Positions 39,502-49,934 of a stretch of 64,000 bases of DNA are shown here, in pieces. The stretch covers positions 1 to 64,000 of the forward strand of contig CAKMJT010000029.1 of NCBI GenBank assembly GCA_927407015.1, in the 5' to 3' direction. Origin of the DNA: an uncultured Proteiniphilum sp. Its GTDB lineage: Bacteria; Bacteroidota; Bacteroidia; Bacteroidales; Dysgonomonadaceae. Position 1 is the stretch's first letter. Each line of letters begins with the position of its first letter. A model generated the notes under the pieces. It did no database searches. It was not told the origin of the DNA and worked only from the letters and a program-made list of their open reading frames with translations. The position numbers were made by a program, and so were the translations under genes.

Positions 39502-42500
39502 ATGAAAAAGGAGAAGTCAAACCCAAAGCCGTTCTTGTTACGGCTTGCTGTTGTGTTGTTCATGACATTTTCGGGTTTCAGTGCTTTCGGGCAAAACGTG
39601 ATTTCCGGAAAAGTGTTGGACAAAACAACCAATGAACCAATGATTGGTGTCACTGTAATCGTTAAAGGGACATCAAAAGGTACTGTTACCGATTTGGATG
39701 GAACTTTTCAGATTTCAGCTTCGATTGGTGACAATTTAGTCGTATCTTACATGGGATATATAGAACAGGAGGTTAGGATAACTTCCGACAGACTGACTAT
39801 AACCATGCAGGAAGATACACAGCAACTGGAGGAAGTTGTTGTGATCGGATACGGGACGATGCAAAAGCGGGATATTACCGGTGCGATCACTTCCGTAGAT
39901 GCTAAAATTATTGAAGAACGAAATGCGGTCAATGTCTACGACGCATTACAGGGAGCAGCACCCGGCGTTTCGATCGTATCCAGTTCCGGTGCTCCGGGGG
40001 CATCTACCTCTATTCAGGTTCGTGGTGCATCAACCTTTGAAGATGGAGGTGTTACGCCGCTTTTTGTGGTAGACGGTACCATTGTGGATGATATCGACAA
40101 CATCAATCCAACCGATATCAAAAGTGTTGAAATCCTGAAAGATGCTGCTTCTGCTTCTATCTACGGGGCACGTTCGGCAAATGGTGTAGTCATTATCACC
40201 ACAAAATCGGGAGAGGCAGGTAAGCCACGTGTTGATTTCCGTTATGTACAGAGTTACAGCAAGATATCCAACAAGCTGCCACAGGTGAATGCATTTGAAA
40301 GCCGCTTAAGTATGGCAGCATCCGATCTGGGTAATCCCGCGAGAACATTGGAGAAATTTACGGATCGAACAGATTCCGTAGGTCTTGTTAACAGTACGAA
40401 CTACTATTATCAGGATCTGCTTTTACAGACCGGTATACGGAATGATGCCAATTTAAACATCAGTGGCGGTACCGATAAGGCTAAATACAGAGCTTCATTG
40501 GGATACATCGGTGTGCAGGGTGTCATTTTAACCTCTTATCAAAAAAAATATACGGGTCAGTTCAATATGGATTATCAGCCGTGGAAAGGAATCACATTTA
40601 CAACCCAGGTGCGGTTGAGCAGCGATGACACCAACAGCATCAACGAGGGAGATGTGATTCAGGGTTCTCTCCGGCGCGATCCCGATATGATTGTCTGGTA
40701 TCCCGACGGGACACTGATCCCTTACTACTCTTCCGGTGGCCGGCGTAATCCGATTCAGGAGCTGGTAGATCGTGAAAGGCTGGATAAAAGGTACCAGATG
40801 GCCATTACACAGGGATTACGGTGGGAGTTCAATGATTGGTTAAGCCTGACGACGAATATAACCGGCGACTTCAGGGTAGATCGTAACACCCGGTTCGATT
40901 CGAAAGAGCGGGATGGTAGTGCCGATGAAAATACCCGCAAAAACAGTGGTGAAGACCGTACGGGATGGACGCAGAAATATGCTGCCGATTCTTATCTGAA
41001 TTTCAATAAAACGTTTTTAAATGCACATGCCGTTGGGGCGACTCTGGGTGCTTCCCTGGAAACACAAAAAAGGGAAAATGCGGATTTTTATGGCAGTTAT
41101 TTTGTGACGGAGAATATTCATACCATGAACATGGCCACAGTCTACGATCTGGGAAGTACGAATACAACGGCCAGCGAATATGCCCTGATCGGTTTCTTTG
41201 GACGACTGAATTACAGTTACAAAGGACGTTACATCCTTCAGGGAACACTGCGCAGAGACGGATCATCCCGTTTCGGACCGGAAAGTCGTTGGGGCTGGTT
41301 CCCATCAGCATCTGCCGGATGGCGTTTCTCGGATGAGCCATTTATGCAATGGGCAAATGATGTGCTGACCGACGGAAAATTCCGGGCAAGTTACGGTATA
41401 ACAGGTAATGACAAAGTGGGTTACTATGAGTCCGTAACTCGTTACACATCCGGAAGTTATTCCTATAACGGTGTTGGAGGTGTGGTACCCGTATCCACTT
41501 ATGGCAATCCGGCACTTCGCTGGGAGGAGACCCGACAATCGAATATCGGAGTAGATTTAAATCTATTCAGGGGGAAAGTGTCCATTGTGGCAGACTACTA
41601 TGTAAAAAACACAAAAGACCTGCTATCCGATTTAAACCTTCCTTTCACAACCGGTTACAATAGAATGCGTGTAAACCTGGCAAGTCTGGAAAACAGGGGT
41701 TGGGAATTCTCAGTGAGTGCATATCCTCTACGTACAAGGGATTTTTCCTGGAATACGATTGCTAACTGGTGGAAGAACGATAACAAGATTACCGATCTGG
41801 CAAAAGATGATTATGTTCAGAGCGGATATTGGATGGTTGCCAAAGGAAAAGCGGCCGGGCAGTGGTTTGGCTATAAAAATCTGGGTGTGTTTGAGTATGA
41901 TGTGAGCAATGCCTATACAGAGGATTTTGCGCAACGTTTAACCCCTGTATTAACCAGAGACGCAGAGGGGAATGTGATTATCGGTTTAAACGGACAACCT
42001 ATTTTGGAAAAGTATCTCAATCTGGACGGATCTGAATATACCGGCGAAGTAAAACAAATCAAACACGCGGGAGCAGTTGCAGCAGGCGGAGATGTTATCT
42101 GGGAGAATCTGCCCAATGCAGAAGGTGAATATGATGAAAAAATTGATGACAGCGACCGGCAGATACTGGGTAAAGCCACGCCCGACTGGTATGCATCCTG
42201 GAATAATATTTTGACATACAAGGATTTTTCGCTCTCTTTTAGTTTTTATTATAGTCATGGAGGGCTTATATACAACAAGTTGAAACAATATGTGACGACA
42301 TGGGGTGGAAATACACACAAGCAACATCCGGAGTATATCAGAACCGGATGGAAATATCAGGGTCAAATCACCGATTGGTATGCATTGGATACGAGGGGTC
42401 GTAAAACGATGAACAGGCAGGAATTAAACAGTCAGTACCTGGAAGACGGCTCTTTCTTAAGATTAAAAAATGTACGATTGGCTTACAATCTGAATAGCAG

Positions 42501-42684
42501 GATATTGGAAAGACTTCCGCTGAACAGGGTACAAACTTATATTTACGGCAATGATCTTTTAACCTGGACCAATTATACCGGATTTGATCCGGAAATTGGA
42601 GGCAGTGTGCTGACTCCAGGTCGGGACAGTTCTGCTTATCCGCGTAAAAGAGAATTTGGCTTTGGAATCAATGTAGGTTTTTAA
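39502..42684 (+). CDS. SusC/RagA TonB-linked outer membrane protein
   Basis: Carboxypeptidase-regulatory domain, EEVVVIGYGT, plug and barrel; 1060 aa. Confidence 0.97.
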   Translation: MKKEKSNPKPFLLRLAVVLFMTFSGFSAFGQNVISGKVLDKTTNEPMIGVTVIVKGTSKGTVTDLDGTFQISASIGDNLVVSYMGYIEQEVRITSDRLTITMQEDTQQLEEVVVIGYGTMQKRDITGAITSVDAKIIEERNAVNVYDALQGAAPGVSIVSSSGAPGASTSIQVRGASTFEDGGVTPLFVVDGTIVDDIDNINPTDIKSVEILKDAASASIYGARSANGVVIITTKSGEAGKPRVDFRYVQSYSKISNKLPQVNAFESRLSMAASDLGNPARTLEKFTDRTDSVGLVNSTNYYYQDLLLQTGIRNDANLNISGGTDKAKYRASLGYIGVQGVILTSYQKKYTGQFNMDYQPWKGITFTTQVRLSSDDTNSINEGDVIQGSLRRDPDMIVWYPDGTLIPYYSSGGRRNPIQELVDRERLDKRYQMAITQGLRWEFNDWLSLTTNITGDFRVDRNTRFDSKERDGSADENTRKNSGEDRTGWTQKYAADSYLNFNKTFLNAHAVGATLGASLETQKRENADFYGSYFVTENIHTMNMATVYDLGSTNTTASEYALIGFFGRLNYSYKGRYILQGTLRRDGSSRFGPESRWGWFPSASAGWRFSDEPFMQWANDVLTDGKFRASYGITGNDKVGYYESVTRYTSGSYSYNGVGGVVPVSTYGNPALRWEETRQSNIGVDLNLFRGKVSIVADYYVKNTKDLLSDLNLPFTTGYNRMRVNLASLENRGWEFSVSAYPLRTRDFSWNTIANWWKNDNKITDLAKDDYVQSGYWMVAKGKAAGQWFGYKNLGVFEYDVSNAYTEDFAQRLTPVLTRDAEGNVIIGLNGQPILEKYLNLDGSEYTGEVKQIKHAGAVAAGGDVIWENLPNAEGEYDEKIDDSDRQILGKATPDWYASWNNILTYKDFSLSFSFYYSHGGLIYNKLKQYVTTWGGNTHKQHPEYIRTGWKYQGQITDWYALDTRGRKTMNRQELNSQYLEDGSFLRLKNVRLAYNLNSRILERLPLNRVQTYIYGNDLLTWTNYTGFDPEIGGSVLTPGRDSSAYPRKREFGFGINVGF

Positions 42685-42704
42685 TATGTATAATAATTGA
42701 TAAA

Positions 42705-44243
42705 ATGAAGAAAAATATTATCGCTATCATTTGCAGCATATTTATCTTAGCCGGCTGTGACGATTTTCTGGACAGACAACCGTTATCCGACATGTCACCC
42801 GGCACCTTTTTTCAAACGAAAGGTGATATGCGAACCTGGAATGCAGGTATTTACGATGCACTTCAATCGACACTCCACCAAAGACATCTCGATTGGGGAG
42901 ATCTTCGCTCAGATAATTATCACACAACAGGATATGAAAGTGCGAAAGTTTATATGAACGCCATGGAATCGACCATGGGCGAAACAAGCTGGCAAGACCT
43001 GTATACAACGATCAATCTATGCAATATTGCCATAAAACGCTATCCTACTATTCCTCAGGTGCTTGAATCAGAAACCAATCCTTATATGGGACAAGCCTAT
43101 GGCATCAGGGCATTGATGTATTTTTATGGAATCAGGGTATGGGGCAGAGTTCCGCTCATCACAGAACCCTGGGAAGGTGATCTGACCCAAATTGCGGTAC
43201 CCAGGAATTCAATTGAAGAAGTAAAAGCACAAATCCTGGAAGATATTGATCTTTCGTTGGCTGCCCTTGGCAATGATGTCTCTGATAAATTCTATTTTAA
43301 CAGAGCGGCTGCTTATGCACTGAAAACAGATGTACACATGTGGTTTAAGGAATATGATGAAGCATTGGCAGCTTCTGCGTATTTTGTTGGAAACTCCAAT
43401 TTTTCATTGGTAAATAATTCAGATGAATGGAAAGAAATGTTTACAAAACCTGCTTCTTCCAAAGAATCTATTTTCAATCTTGCATGGAGTTTCGATGCTG
43501 ATGGGAGTCACGGTTGGGCACAGCGCGTGGGTGCAAACAACACCAACAACGGATATAAAATGTCTCAACCGATATATGAAGAATTCATTGACAGACTTCG
43601 GTCCGGTCATGGTGCAGACGGGCGGTTCTGGAATAATGTAGATACGGTGAAATTATTTTATAACGGCCAGCGTCTACCGTTGACCTATGCAAACTGGACA
43701 ACCTCTGGTATTGAAAAATGTACCAAATACAGTATCGTTGATCCCGATAGAAGTTTTGATGCCAATAATGGCGTTTATAGATCCTTCTGGGCTGTTCTGT
43801 CTTCAGAAAACGCAGAGATTCAAATCCCCATTTATCGTCTGGCAGATGTGCTTTTGCTGCGTGCAGAAGCATTGAGCAAGAAAGGCAATCCGACCGAAGC
43901 ATTAAACATTGTCAATCAAATGCGAAACAGGGTTGGTTATACGGCAGATGCGAAATTGGAAGTAAATATGGCTGACCAAACGGCTGTTGAAATGCTTATC
44001 CTTCAAGAAAGACAATTAGAATTTATTGCCGAAGGGAAACGTTGGTTCGATCTGGTACGGACAGATCATTTGCTTGAGGTGATGGATCCTGTAATCAGAG
44101 CAAGACAAGAAGCGGCCGGAGTTCAGGTGACCGGTTTTACACAGGCAGAAGAAGGGAAAAAATATATGCCCATATATTACCGCGAATTTGAATCAAATAC
44201 AGCATTAAAAGGCGATCAAAATCCCCCCTATTCCGAAGGATAG
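42705..44243 (+). CDS. SusD/RagB outer membrane lipoprotein
   Basis: Lipobox AGCDDFLDRQPLSDMSP; C-terminal RQLEFIAEGKRWFDLVR. Confidence 0.96.
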   Translation: MKKNIIAIICSIFILAGCDDFLDRQPLSDMSPGTFFQTKGDMRTWNAGIYDALQSTLHQRHLDWGDLRSDNYHTTGYESAKVYMNAMESTMGETSWQDLYTTINLCNIAIKRYPTIPQVLESETNPYMGQAYGIRALMYFYGIRVWGRVPLITEPWEGDLTQIAVPRNSIEEVKAQILEDIDLSLAALGNDVSDKFYFNRAAAYALKTDVHMWFKEYDEALAASAYFVGNSNFSLVNNSDEWKEMFTKPASSKESIFNLAWSFDADGSHGWAQRVGANNTNNGYKMSQPIYEEFIDRLRSGHGADGRFWNNVDTVKLFYNGQRLPLTYANWTTSGIEKCTKYSIVDPDRSFDANNGVYRSFWAVLSSENAEIQIPIYRLADVLLLRAEALSKKGNPTEALNIVNQMRNRVGYTADAKLEVNMADQTAVEMLILQERQLEFIAEGKRWFDLVRTDHLLEVMDPVIRARQEAAGVQVTGFTQAEEGKKYMPIYYREFESNTALKGDQNPPYSEG

Positions 44244-44266
44244 TTGATTTTTAAAAATTTACAGAT

Positions 44267-44944
44267 ATGTTGAAGATAATAAATTTAAAAATAGTATTGA
44301 TGGTATTACTTGTACCATTTATGATGGAGAGTTGCGAGATCTTTGGACTGGAGCTCCAACAACCGTACGAATATGATTATAAAATTGGGGTTCCCGATAA
44401 TCATGTCAATTTAAAAACATTGGACTTTATCAAGTCCAGACCTGATCTATTCAGTCTTCTACTGGAGGCTATTGAATATGCTGATGCGGCAAATCTTTAT
44501 GCAGAACCAAATGCAACCTTTATTCTCCCCACGAACAGAGCTTTTAATTCTGAAACAGAATCGGATTTAAGTTATTTTCAGACACATAAATTGCTCTTTA
44601 TTGAAAATGGAGATTCCCTGTTAGTAGCTCCAAGTTCCATGAATTCTTATCCCAAAGAGCAGGTAAAGGAATTTTTGCTTTACCATATTGTCAGGGGAAA
44701 GTATACATGGAGTAATCTGCCTGCAGCTCCAACCTGGTTCGATACGTTTGCATCTGCAGATACAGCGAAAGTAAATCTATATTTAATTAAAGATCGAAAT
44801 CCAAATATTGCTTTCAATGATTTTAGCGGACATTACAAATCCAATATCAGACCCCGCACCTCTAATCTTTTATCAGATGAAGGTGCATACATTCATGTTG
44901 TTGAATCCTGGCTAGACAGGCCTACTTCGGATTTATTCAGATAA
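44267..44944 (+). CDS. Fasciclin (FAS1)-like lipoprotein
   Basis: Lipobox MESC; NATFILPTNRAF; VKEFLLYHIVRGKY. Confidence 0.7.
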   Translation: MLKIINLKIVLMVLLVPFMMESCEIFGLELQQPYEYDYKIGVPDNHVNLKTLDFIKSRPDLFSLLLEAIEYADAANLYAEPNATFILPTNRAFNSETESDLSYFQTHKLLFIENGDSLLVAPSSMNSYPKEQVKEFLLYHIVRGKYTWSNLPAAPTWFDTFASADTAKVNLYLIKDRNPNIAFNDFSGHYKSNIRPRTSNLLSDEGAYIHVVESWLDRPTSDLFR

Positions 44945-44963
44945 AATATTAATATAAAAAATT

Positions 44964-46058
44964 ATGAAAGGGAAATATAAATTAATAATCGGATTATTCT
45001 TTTTTACCTGGCTGATCAGTTGCTCCGATGAAAGTTTCATTGAAATCGACTCCCTGAGTTCGGATGGAAATGAATTCTATTGCAACCAGAAAGTAAAAAT
45101 ATGGATGAACGTTCGCTCAAGCGATCTTTGGCATACTGATTATGAGTGGAGTGCCGACGGTGGTACCCTCACACAGCCACAGGGATTGGATGAGATGACC
45201 TGGAAGGCGCCAAATGTTCCGGGTACCTATACCATACGTTGTAAAGTAACCGTAGGAGATAAAACAGACATCAGGGAAAAAAAGATGTTCGTTTCCAGTT
45301 ATTTTTTCGAGAAGTTTGAGAAATCACCCTATGCCTTTTCGGGACAATCGAGTACAACTCTGTCTCTGAGAACTGAAACTGTAAACGGACAGACTAACGG
45401 GTGGCTGCGGGCCAATGTGAACTCTTCAAGTGAGGTTAATCGCTATCTGAATCGCTCTTTTGGAGATCCTGAACTTGCCACACCCATTTCCATTCGGGCC
45501 AAAATAGGATTTGAATCAAACGCTCCTACGCTAGCAACAATTAAAGTGGGTAACAAAACCGGGAATACGATGTTGGAATATCAACTGAATTGTTTGAAGG
45601 ATCCATCATCGGAAACGGGCTTTGTGAGCAGAATCTCATTCATGTGGTATCCTACGAATGTATCCCCCGGATTTCCAGTCGTTCCGGAAGGCAGCATTTC
45701 GCCTGATGGCTCTGCAACTTACAATTCGAGAGTTACAATTCAAACGAGAAATGTGCTGGGTCTGACCACTACATACGATTACTATTACACGATCAGTAAA
45801 ATGTCAACCTTCACCAATAAAAATTACAAAAAGGTGGGAATGGCTATTGATGAGAATTATCAGCTCCACGTCTTTCTGGAAGGAGAGGAGGTTCTGACAA
45901 CACCGGTTATCAGTGAGCTTCGTACATTAAATCAGATACAAGGAGGTGTTTTCATTGACAACTGGCGGGTCGTTTTCCCGAATGGAAACGGAGGTGCCAA
46001 CAGGCCAATGCTCTATTTTGATGATGCCTACGCATCAACCACAGAGTTATTAAAATAG
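44964..46058 (+). CDS. PUL surface lipoprotein with Ig-like domain
   Basis: Lipobox LISCSDES; MTWKAPNVPGTYTIRCKVT Ig-like segment; C-terminal LamG-like pattern. Confidence 0.55.
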   Translation: MKGKYKLIIGLFFFTWLISCSDESFIEIDSLSSDGNEFYCNQKVKIWMNVRSSDLWHTDYEWSADGGTLTQPQGLDEMTWKAPNVPGTYTIRCKVTVGDKTDIREKKMFVSSYFFEKFEKSPYAFSGQSSTTLSLRTETVNGQTNGWLRANVNSSSEVNRYLNRSFGDPELATPISIRAKIGFESNAPTLATIKVGNKTGNTMLEYQLNCLKDPSSETGFVSRISFMWYPTNVSPGFPVVPEGSISPDGSATYNSRVTIQTRNVLGLTTTYDYYYTISKMSTFTNKNYKKVGMAIDENYQLHVFLEGEEVLTTPVISELRTLNQIQGGVFIDNWRVVFPNGNGGANRPMLYFDDAYASTTELLK

Positions 46059-46109
46059 GAATTTATTCGAAAAAAGAAATGACCGGCTTTTGAGCTGTGA
46101 AAATGTAGT

Positions 46110-46160
46110 ATTCCCGTGATCCGGATGCTGATAATAAAATGTGCATCGGATCATGGGGAT
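46110..46160 (+). other. Long hairpin between lipoprotein gene and plug-only gene
   Basis: ATTCCCGTGATCCGGATGC / GCATCGGATCATGGGGAT, 18 pairs with two G-T pairs and one bulge. Confidence 0.65.
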
Positions 46161-46199
46161 CTTAATCGATTGAAATGAAACATTCATAAATTCAAGCAG

Positions 46200-46877
46200 A
46201 TGAAAACACAGGTATTATTCATAGGATTGCTGCTCTGTTCTTCAATCCTTACAGCACAGGATACAATAAAAGGTGTCATTATTTCCGACAAGGGAAAACC
46301 TGTACGTCGAATGAATGTATGGGTAAAAAATTCGCTGGACGGAGTTAAAACGGACAAACAAGGTGAATTTATATTACAGGATCTGAGTGAAAAAGATACA
46401 CTGATCATCTCTGTTTCAAAAAAACAGGATGCCGTGATACCACTGAAAGATAGGGGAGATGAGTTAATAATTAAGTTGAAAAAGAACGAATTTATTTTGC
46501 AAGACAATTCGCAGGAATTCACATACCCTTATTCAAACAAAACATTGTTGGCATTCAATCCGAATATTCTTACCCGCCGCCAAATTGAACAGAGTGGTGC
46601 AAACTCCCTGTATGATTTGTTGAGAGGGAATCTCCCGGGAGTGACGGTCTCCGAGGTCAATGGCAATACCCTCGTAACCATTCGTGGAGGAAGTTCTTTT
46701 GATCTGAACAATGAACCGCTTTTTATTATAGACGGGATCGAATACAGAGGAAGTTATGATGCCGATCGTGCTGTGAATATACATGATATTGAACAATTAG
46801 AGGTGCAGAGCGATGGAGCGATGTACGGAATTAAAGGATCAAATGGGGCAATTGTAATTACAACCAAAAAAAAGTAG
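46200..46877 (+). CDS. Stand-alone carboxypeptidase-regulatory + TonB plug domain protein
   Basis: Signal peptide; IKGVIISDKGKPVRRMNVWVKN; SLYDLLRGNLPGVTV...IRGGSSFDLNNEPLFIIDG...GSNGAIVITTKKK then stop; no barrel. Confidence 0.8.
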   Translation: MKTQVLFIGLLLCSSILTAQDTIKGVIISDKGKPVRRMNVWVKNSLDGVKTDKQGEFILQDLSEKDTLIISVSKKQDAVIPLKDRGDELIIKLKKNEFILQDNSQEFTYPYSNKTLLAFNPNILTRRQIEQSGANSLYDLLRGNLPGVTVSEVNGNTLVTIRGGSSFDLNNEPLFIIDGIEYRGSYDADRAVNIHDIEQLEVQSDGAMYGIKGSNGAIVITTKKK

Positions 46878-46908
46878 AGATGGGCGTGCTGACATTATAG
46901 AAAAAGTC

Positions 46909-47910
46909 ATGGATATCAATTATGTAAAATACTTTTCAATCTGTATTTTAATGCTGCTTCCTCTGTTATCCTGTCATTCACAGGAAGAAACGAAAACAAT
47001 ACCCCCATCCTCGACAGAAGATAAGGAAAAAAAGGATGTGGATAATCCTACTGCAAATGGATACCTGTTACAAAGTTCCATGCAGGGGGCTTCTTCGTTG
47101 ACAGACAAGGACTATACCGTGATTCACAACTACATGAGGCTATATGGATGGGATTATACGGAACATCCGAATTCATCTGAAAAAGACCATCATGATGGCG
47201 TACATTGCCTGAATATTTACGATGAGAGCTTGCAACAATATGTATTTCAACTTATTTCCCATGTCAACCCGTTTTTGGATGGCGACAGAGGTAAACTGGA
47301 AGACAGGCAGCGGAATGAAATGAAGTCGCAGACGTCAGAAAATTGGTTTAAGATGAATGGGAATTGGGATGAACGACAATGGTTGGAATGGAAATTCAAA
47401 ATACCGAAAGGGTTTCGTCCATCAACCAGTTTTTGCCATATTCATCAGCTAAAAGCTCAGGAAGGAAATAACGGGGCTCCCATTATTACGATTACGCTAC
47501 GTGGAAACAACAACGGTACAAACAGAAGGGTACAGGTAATCCATACCGGGGATGTTTCTTCCACGAACAAAGGTACTATTGTGGACAATATTCCCATGGA
47601 GGAATTCGAAGACGAATGGGTGCAGGTACAGGAAGAGGTTCACTATATCCACAACGGTTTTTTCCGGATCAAAATTATCCGGATAAGAGACAATAAAGTA
47701 TTGATGGATTATTCCATCGACAACATTGATATGTGGCGAAAAGGTGCTACGAATATTCGCAATAAATTTGGTATTTACCGCAGCTACGGAAAGACATTAA
47801 GCGATCAGAACGACAGGCCAAGTAACGGCATCAAAGACGAATCGCTACTCCTGGGGGATTTTTACATCTACGAAAAAAACACAAATCCGAATCCTCAACC
47901 GCATGATTGA
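46909..47910 (+). CDS. Lipoprotein, jelly-roll polysaccharide lyase candidate
   Basis: Lipobox LLSC; EDRQRNEMKSQTSENWF...WLEWKFKIPKGF...CHIHQLKAQ pattern of concanavalin-like lyases. Confidence 0.5.
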   Translation: MDINYVKYFSICILMLLPLLSCHSQEETKTIPPSSTEDKEKKDVDNPTANGYLLQSSMQGASSLTDKDYTVIHNYMRLYGWDYTEHPNSSEKDHHDGVHCLNIYDESLQQYVFQLISHVNPFLDGDRGKLEDRQRNEMKSQTSENWFKMNGNWDERQWLEWKFKIPKGFRPSTSFCHIHQLKAQEGNNGAPIITITLRGNNNGTNRRVQVIHTGDVSSTNKGTIVDNIPMEEFEDEWVQVQEEVHYIHNGFFRIKIIRIRDNKVLMDYSIDNIDMWRKGATNIRNKFGIYRSYGKTLSDQNDRPSNGIKDESLLLGDFYIYEKNTNPNPQPHD

Positions 47911-48015
47911 GAATTAATACTCAACCGTCTCAAATTATGTCAATAAAAAGTAATTGAAAACTAAAAAATTACTCAAGAAAAAAGAGTATGATTAAATCTT
48001 CTAAATGCATTACAC

Positions 48016-49875
48016 ATGGATAAATTCAAATATAAGCTATTAATTTTTTTGTTGATCTGTTTTATGGGAGAAGCCTGTTCTCCAAAATCTGTTTTCACGG
48101 TCTCTTCTCCTGATGGCCAAATTAAAGCCATTGTGAAGTTCGATAAAGAACAAGGAACTGTTCACTATATAGTGAAGAGCAGGAATCAGGAAGTTATATC
48201 ATTTAGTTCGATGGGAATTTCTACCAATCTGGGGGAATTTACATCAGGGATGAAGCTCGAAGACTCTTCGAAAAAAACGATTGACGAAACATATAATCTT
48301 CCCCAAGGGAAAGTCTCTGCCTACCGGAATTATGCAAATGAGCAAACGTTGACTTTGAGTAAAAATGGCCAACAATTGATCATTGTATTCCGGGTATACA
48401 ATGATGGTATCGCATATCGTTATGAAATACCGGGGGAAGGCGGGATTGAATTTAGCGGTGAAATCAGTTCCATTAACCTGGCTGATACGAATCTCACCTA
48501 TTACGGACAAAATCATCCGAACAGGTATGGATATGAAAGCGCTCTTGGCCCCATTGACGGCGAGAGGATGTCAAATCCTGTGCTGGCTCACCTGAAGGAT
48601 AAAAACCATTTTGTGTTGATGGGACAGGCGGCAACCTATGGCAATTATGTACAGACCCACTTTCAACGATCAGGTAACCGGTTCACTTACGCCTATCCAC
48701 TGGATCAGGAAAAAATTGGACCAGTTCGTGCCGCACTACCCTTTCAATCTCCCTGGAGAATGGTCATTATTTCTCCTGAAAATCCCGGGAAAATTGTGGA
48801 ATCTTATCTGGCTGAAAATTTAAATCCTCCTACAAATCCAGCCTATCTGAATCAGGATGTCACAATGAAAGACTGGGTGAGACCGGGACGTGTCATGTGG
48901 GATTATATTGCCAGGGATGGTGACAAACCCCGTATGTGGATTGATGCGGTTGCCGAAATGGGCTGGGAATACTATATGGCTGATGCCGGATTCGCAAACC
49001 GCTGGGGAGGAAATGATTCTGTTTTGAATGTAGTTAAATATGCCGATGCGAAGAATGTGGGGGTGATAGGCTGGGCACATACCCGTGAATTTGATACTCT
49101 TGCAAAAGCCGACTCAACAATGAAGAGATATGCAGACTGGGGACTGAAAGGGGCTAAAATTGACTTTTTCGACAACAATACACTCAGTGAAAATCCCCGC
49201 GACTGGAGAGACTACGAAGATACACAGCAAAGTTTGCAAATGAGGGACTGGATCTTTGAGCTGGGTATAGAGTACTCATTTCTCCTTGAACTCCACGGAA
49301 ATACGATTCCAACAGGTGAACGCAGACAATATCCTAACCTGATGACGCTCGAAGGGGTTGATGGTATGGAAAGAAGAACAAAACCTGCCGCAAACGATCT
49401 TACCATTCCCTATGTCAGAAATGTAATGGGGCCCGTCAGCTATACTGTCATCCACTTTGAGCGGTCTCCCGGCACACATGCCTATCAGTTAGCCATGCCC
49501 ATTGTTTATGAAGCCGGCCTGATGATATATGCGGAACACGGACAAAAACTACTTGACTGGCCAGGCAGAGAAATGATTAAGGATCTTCCTTCAACATGGG
49601 ATGAAACGAGATATTTGGAAGGAATGCCTGCTAGTCATATCGTAATAGCACGCAGAAAAGGTGAGGACTGGTATATCGGCGGCATGACCGATGCAGCTCG
49701 CACGGTTACTATTCAACCGGATTTTCTGGATAAAGAGAAAAGTTACAATGCTTTGATTTTTAGTGATGATACGCATACCACAATGAAAAGGGAATCGAAC
49801 CAGATTACGAATAGTGATAGTCTATCATTCAATTTATTGGAGAGAGGCGGTTTTGCATTGCGACTAAGACCATAG
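48016..49875 (+). CDS. Glycoside hydrolase family 97 (probably retaining type)
   Basis: SPDGQIKAIVKF N-terminal; LKGAKIDFFDNN; LLELHGNTIPTGERRQYPNLMTLEGVDGME. Confidence 0.9.
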   Translation: MDKFKYKLLIFLLICFMGEACSPKSVFTVSSPDGQIKAIVKFDKEQGTVHYIVKSRNQEVISFSSMGISTNLGEFTSGMKLEDSSKKTIDETYNLPQGKVSAYRNYANEQTLTLSKNGQQLIIVFRVYNDGIAYRYEIPGEGGIEFSGEISSINLADTNLTYYGQNHPNRYGYESALGPIDGERMSNPVLAHLKDKNHFVLMGQAATYGNYVQTHFQRSGNRFTYAYPLDQEKIGPVRAALPFQSPWRMVIISPENPGKIVESYLAENLNPPTNPAYLNQDVTMKDWVRPGRVMWDYIARDGDKPRMWIDAVAEMGWEYYMADAGFANRWGGNDSVLNVVKYADAKNVGVIGWAHTREFDTLAKADSTMKRYADWGLKGAKIDFFDNNTLSENPRDWRDYEDTQQSLQMRDWIFELGIEYSFLLELHGNTIPTGERRQYPNLMTLEGVDGMERRTKPAANDLTIPYVRNVMGPVSYTVIHFERSPGTHAYQLAMPIVYEAGLMIYAEHGQKLLDWPGREMIKDLPSTWDETRYLEGMPASHIVIARRKGEDWYIGGMTDAARTVTIQPDFLDKEKSYNALIFSDDTHTTMKRESNQITNSDSLSFNLLERGGFALRLRP

Positions 49876-49934
49876 TCTCATGATATTAATTGCAATCAAC
49901 CTTATTATGTTTAAAAAAATAAAAAAACAAACAC

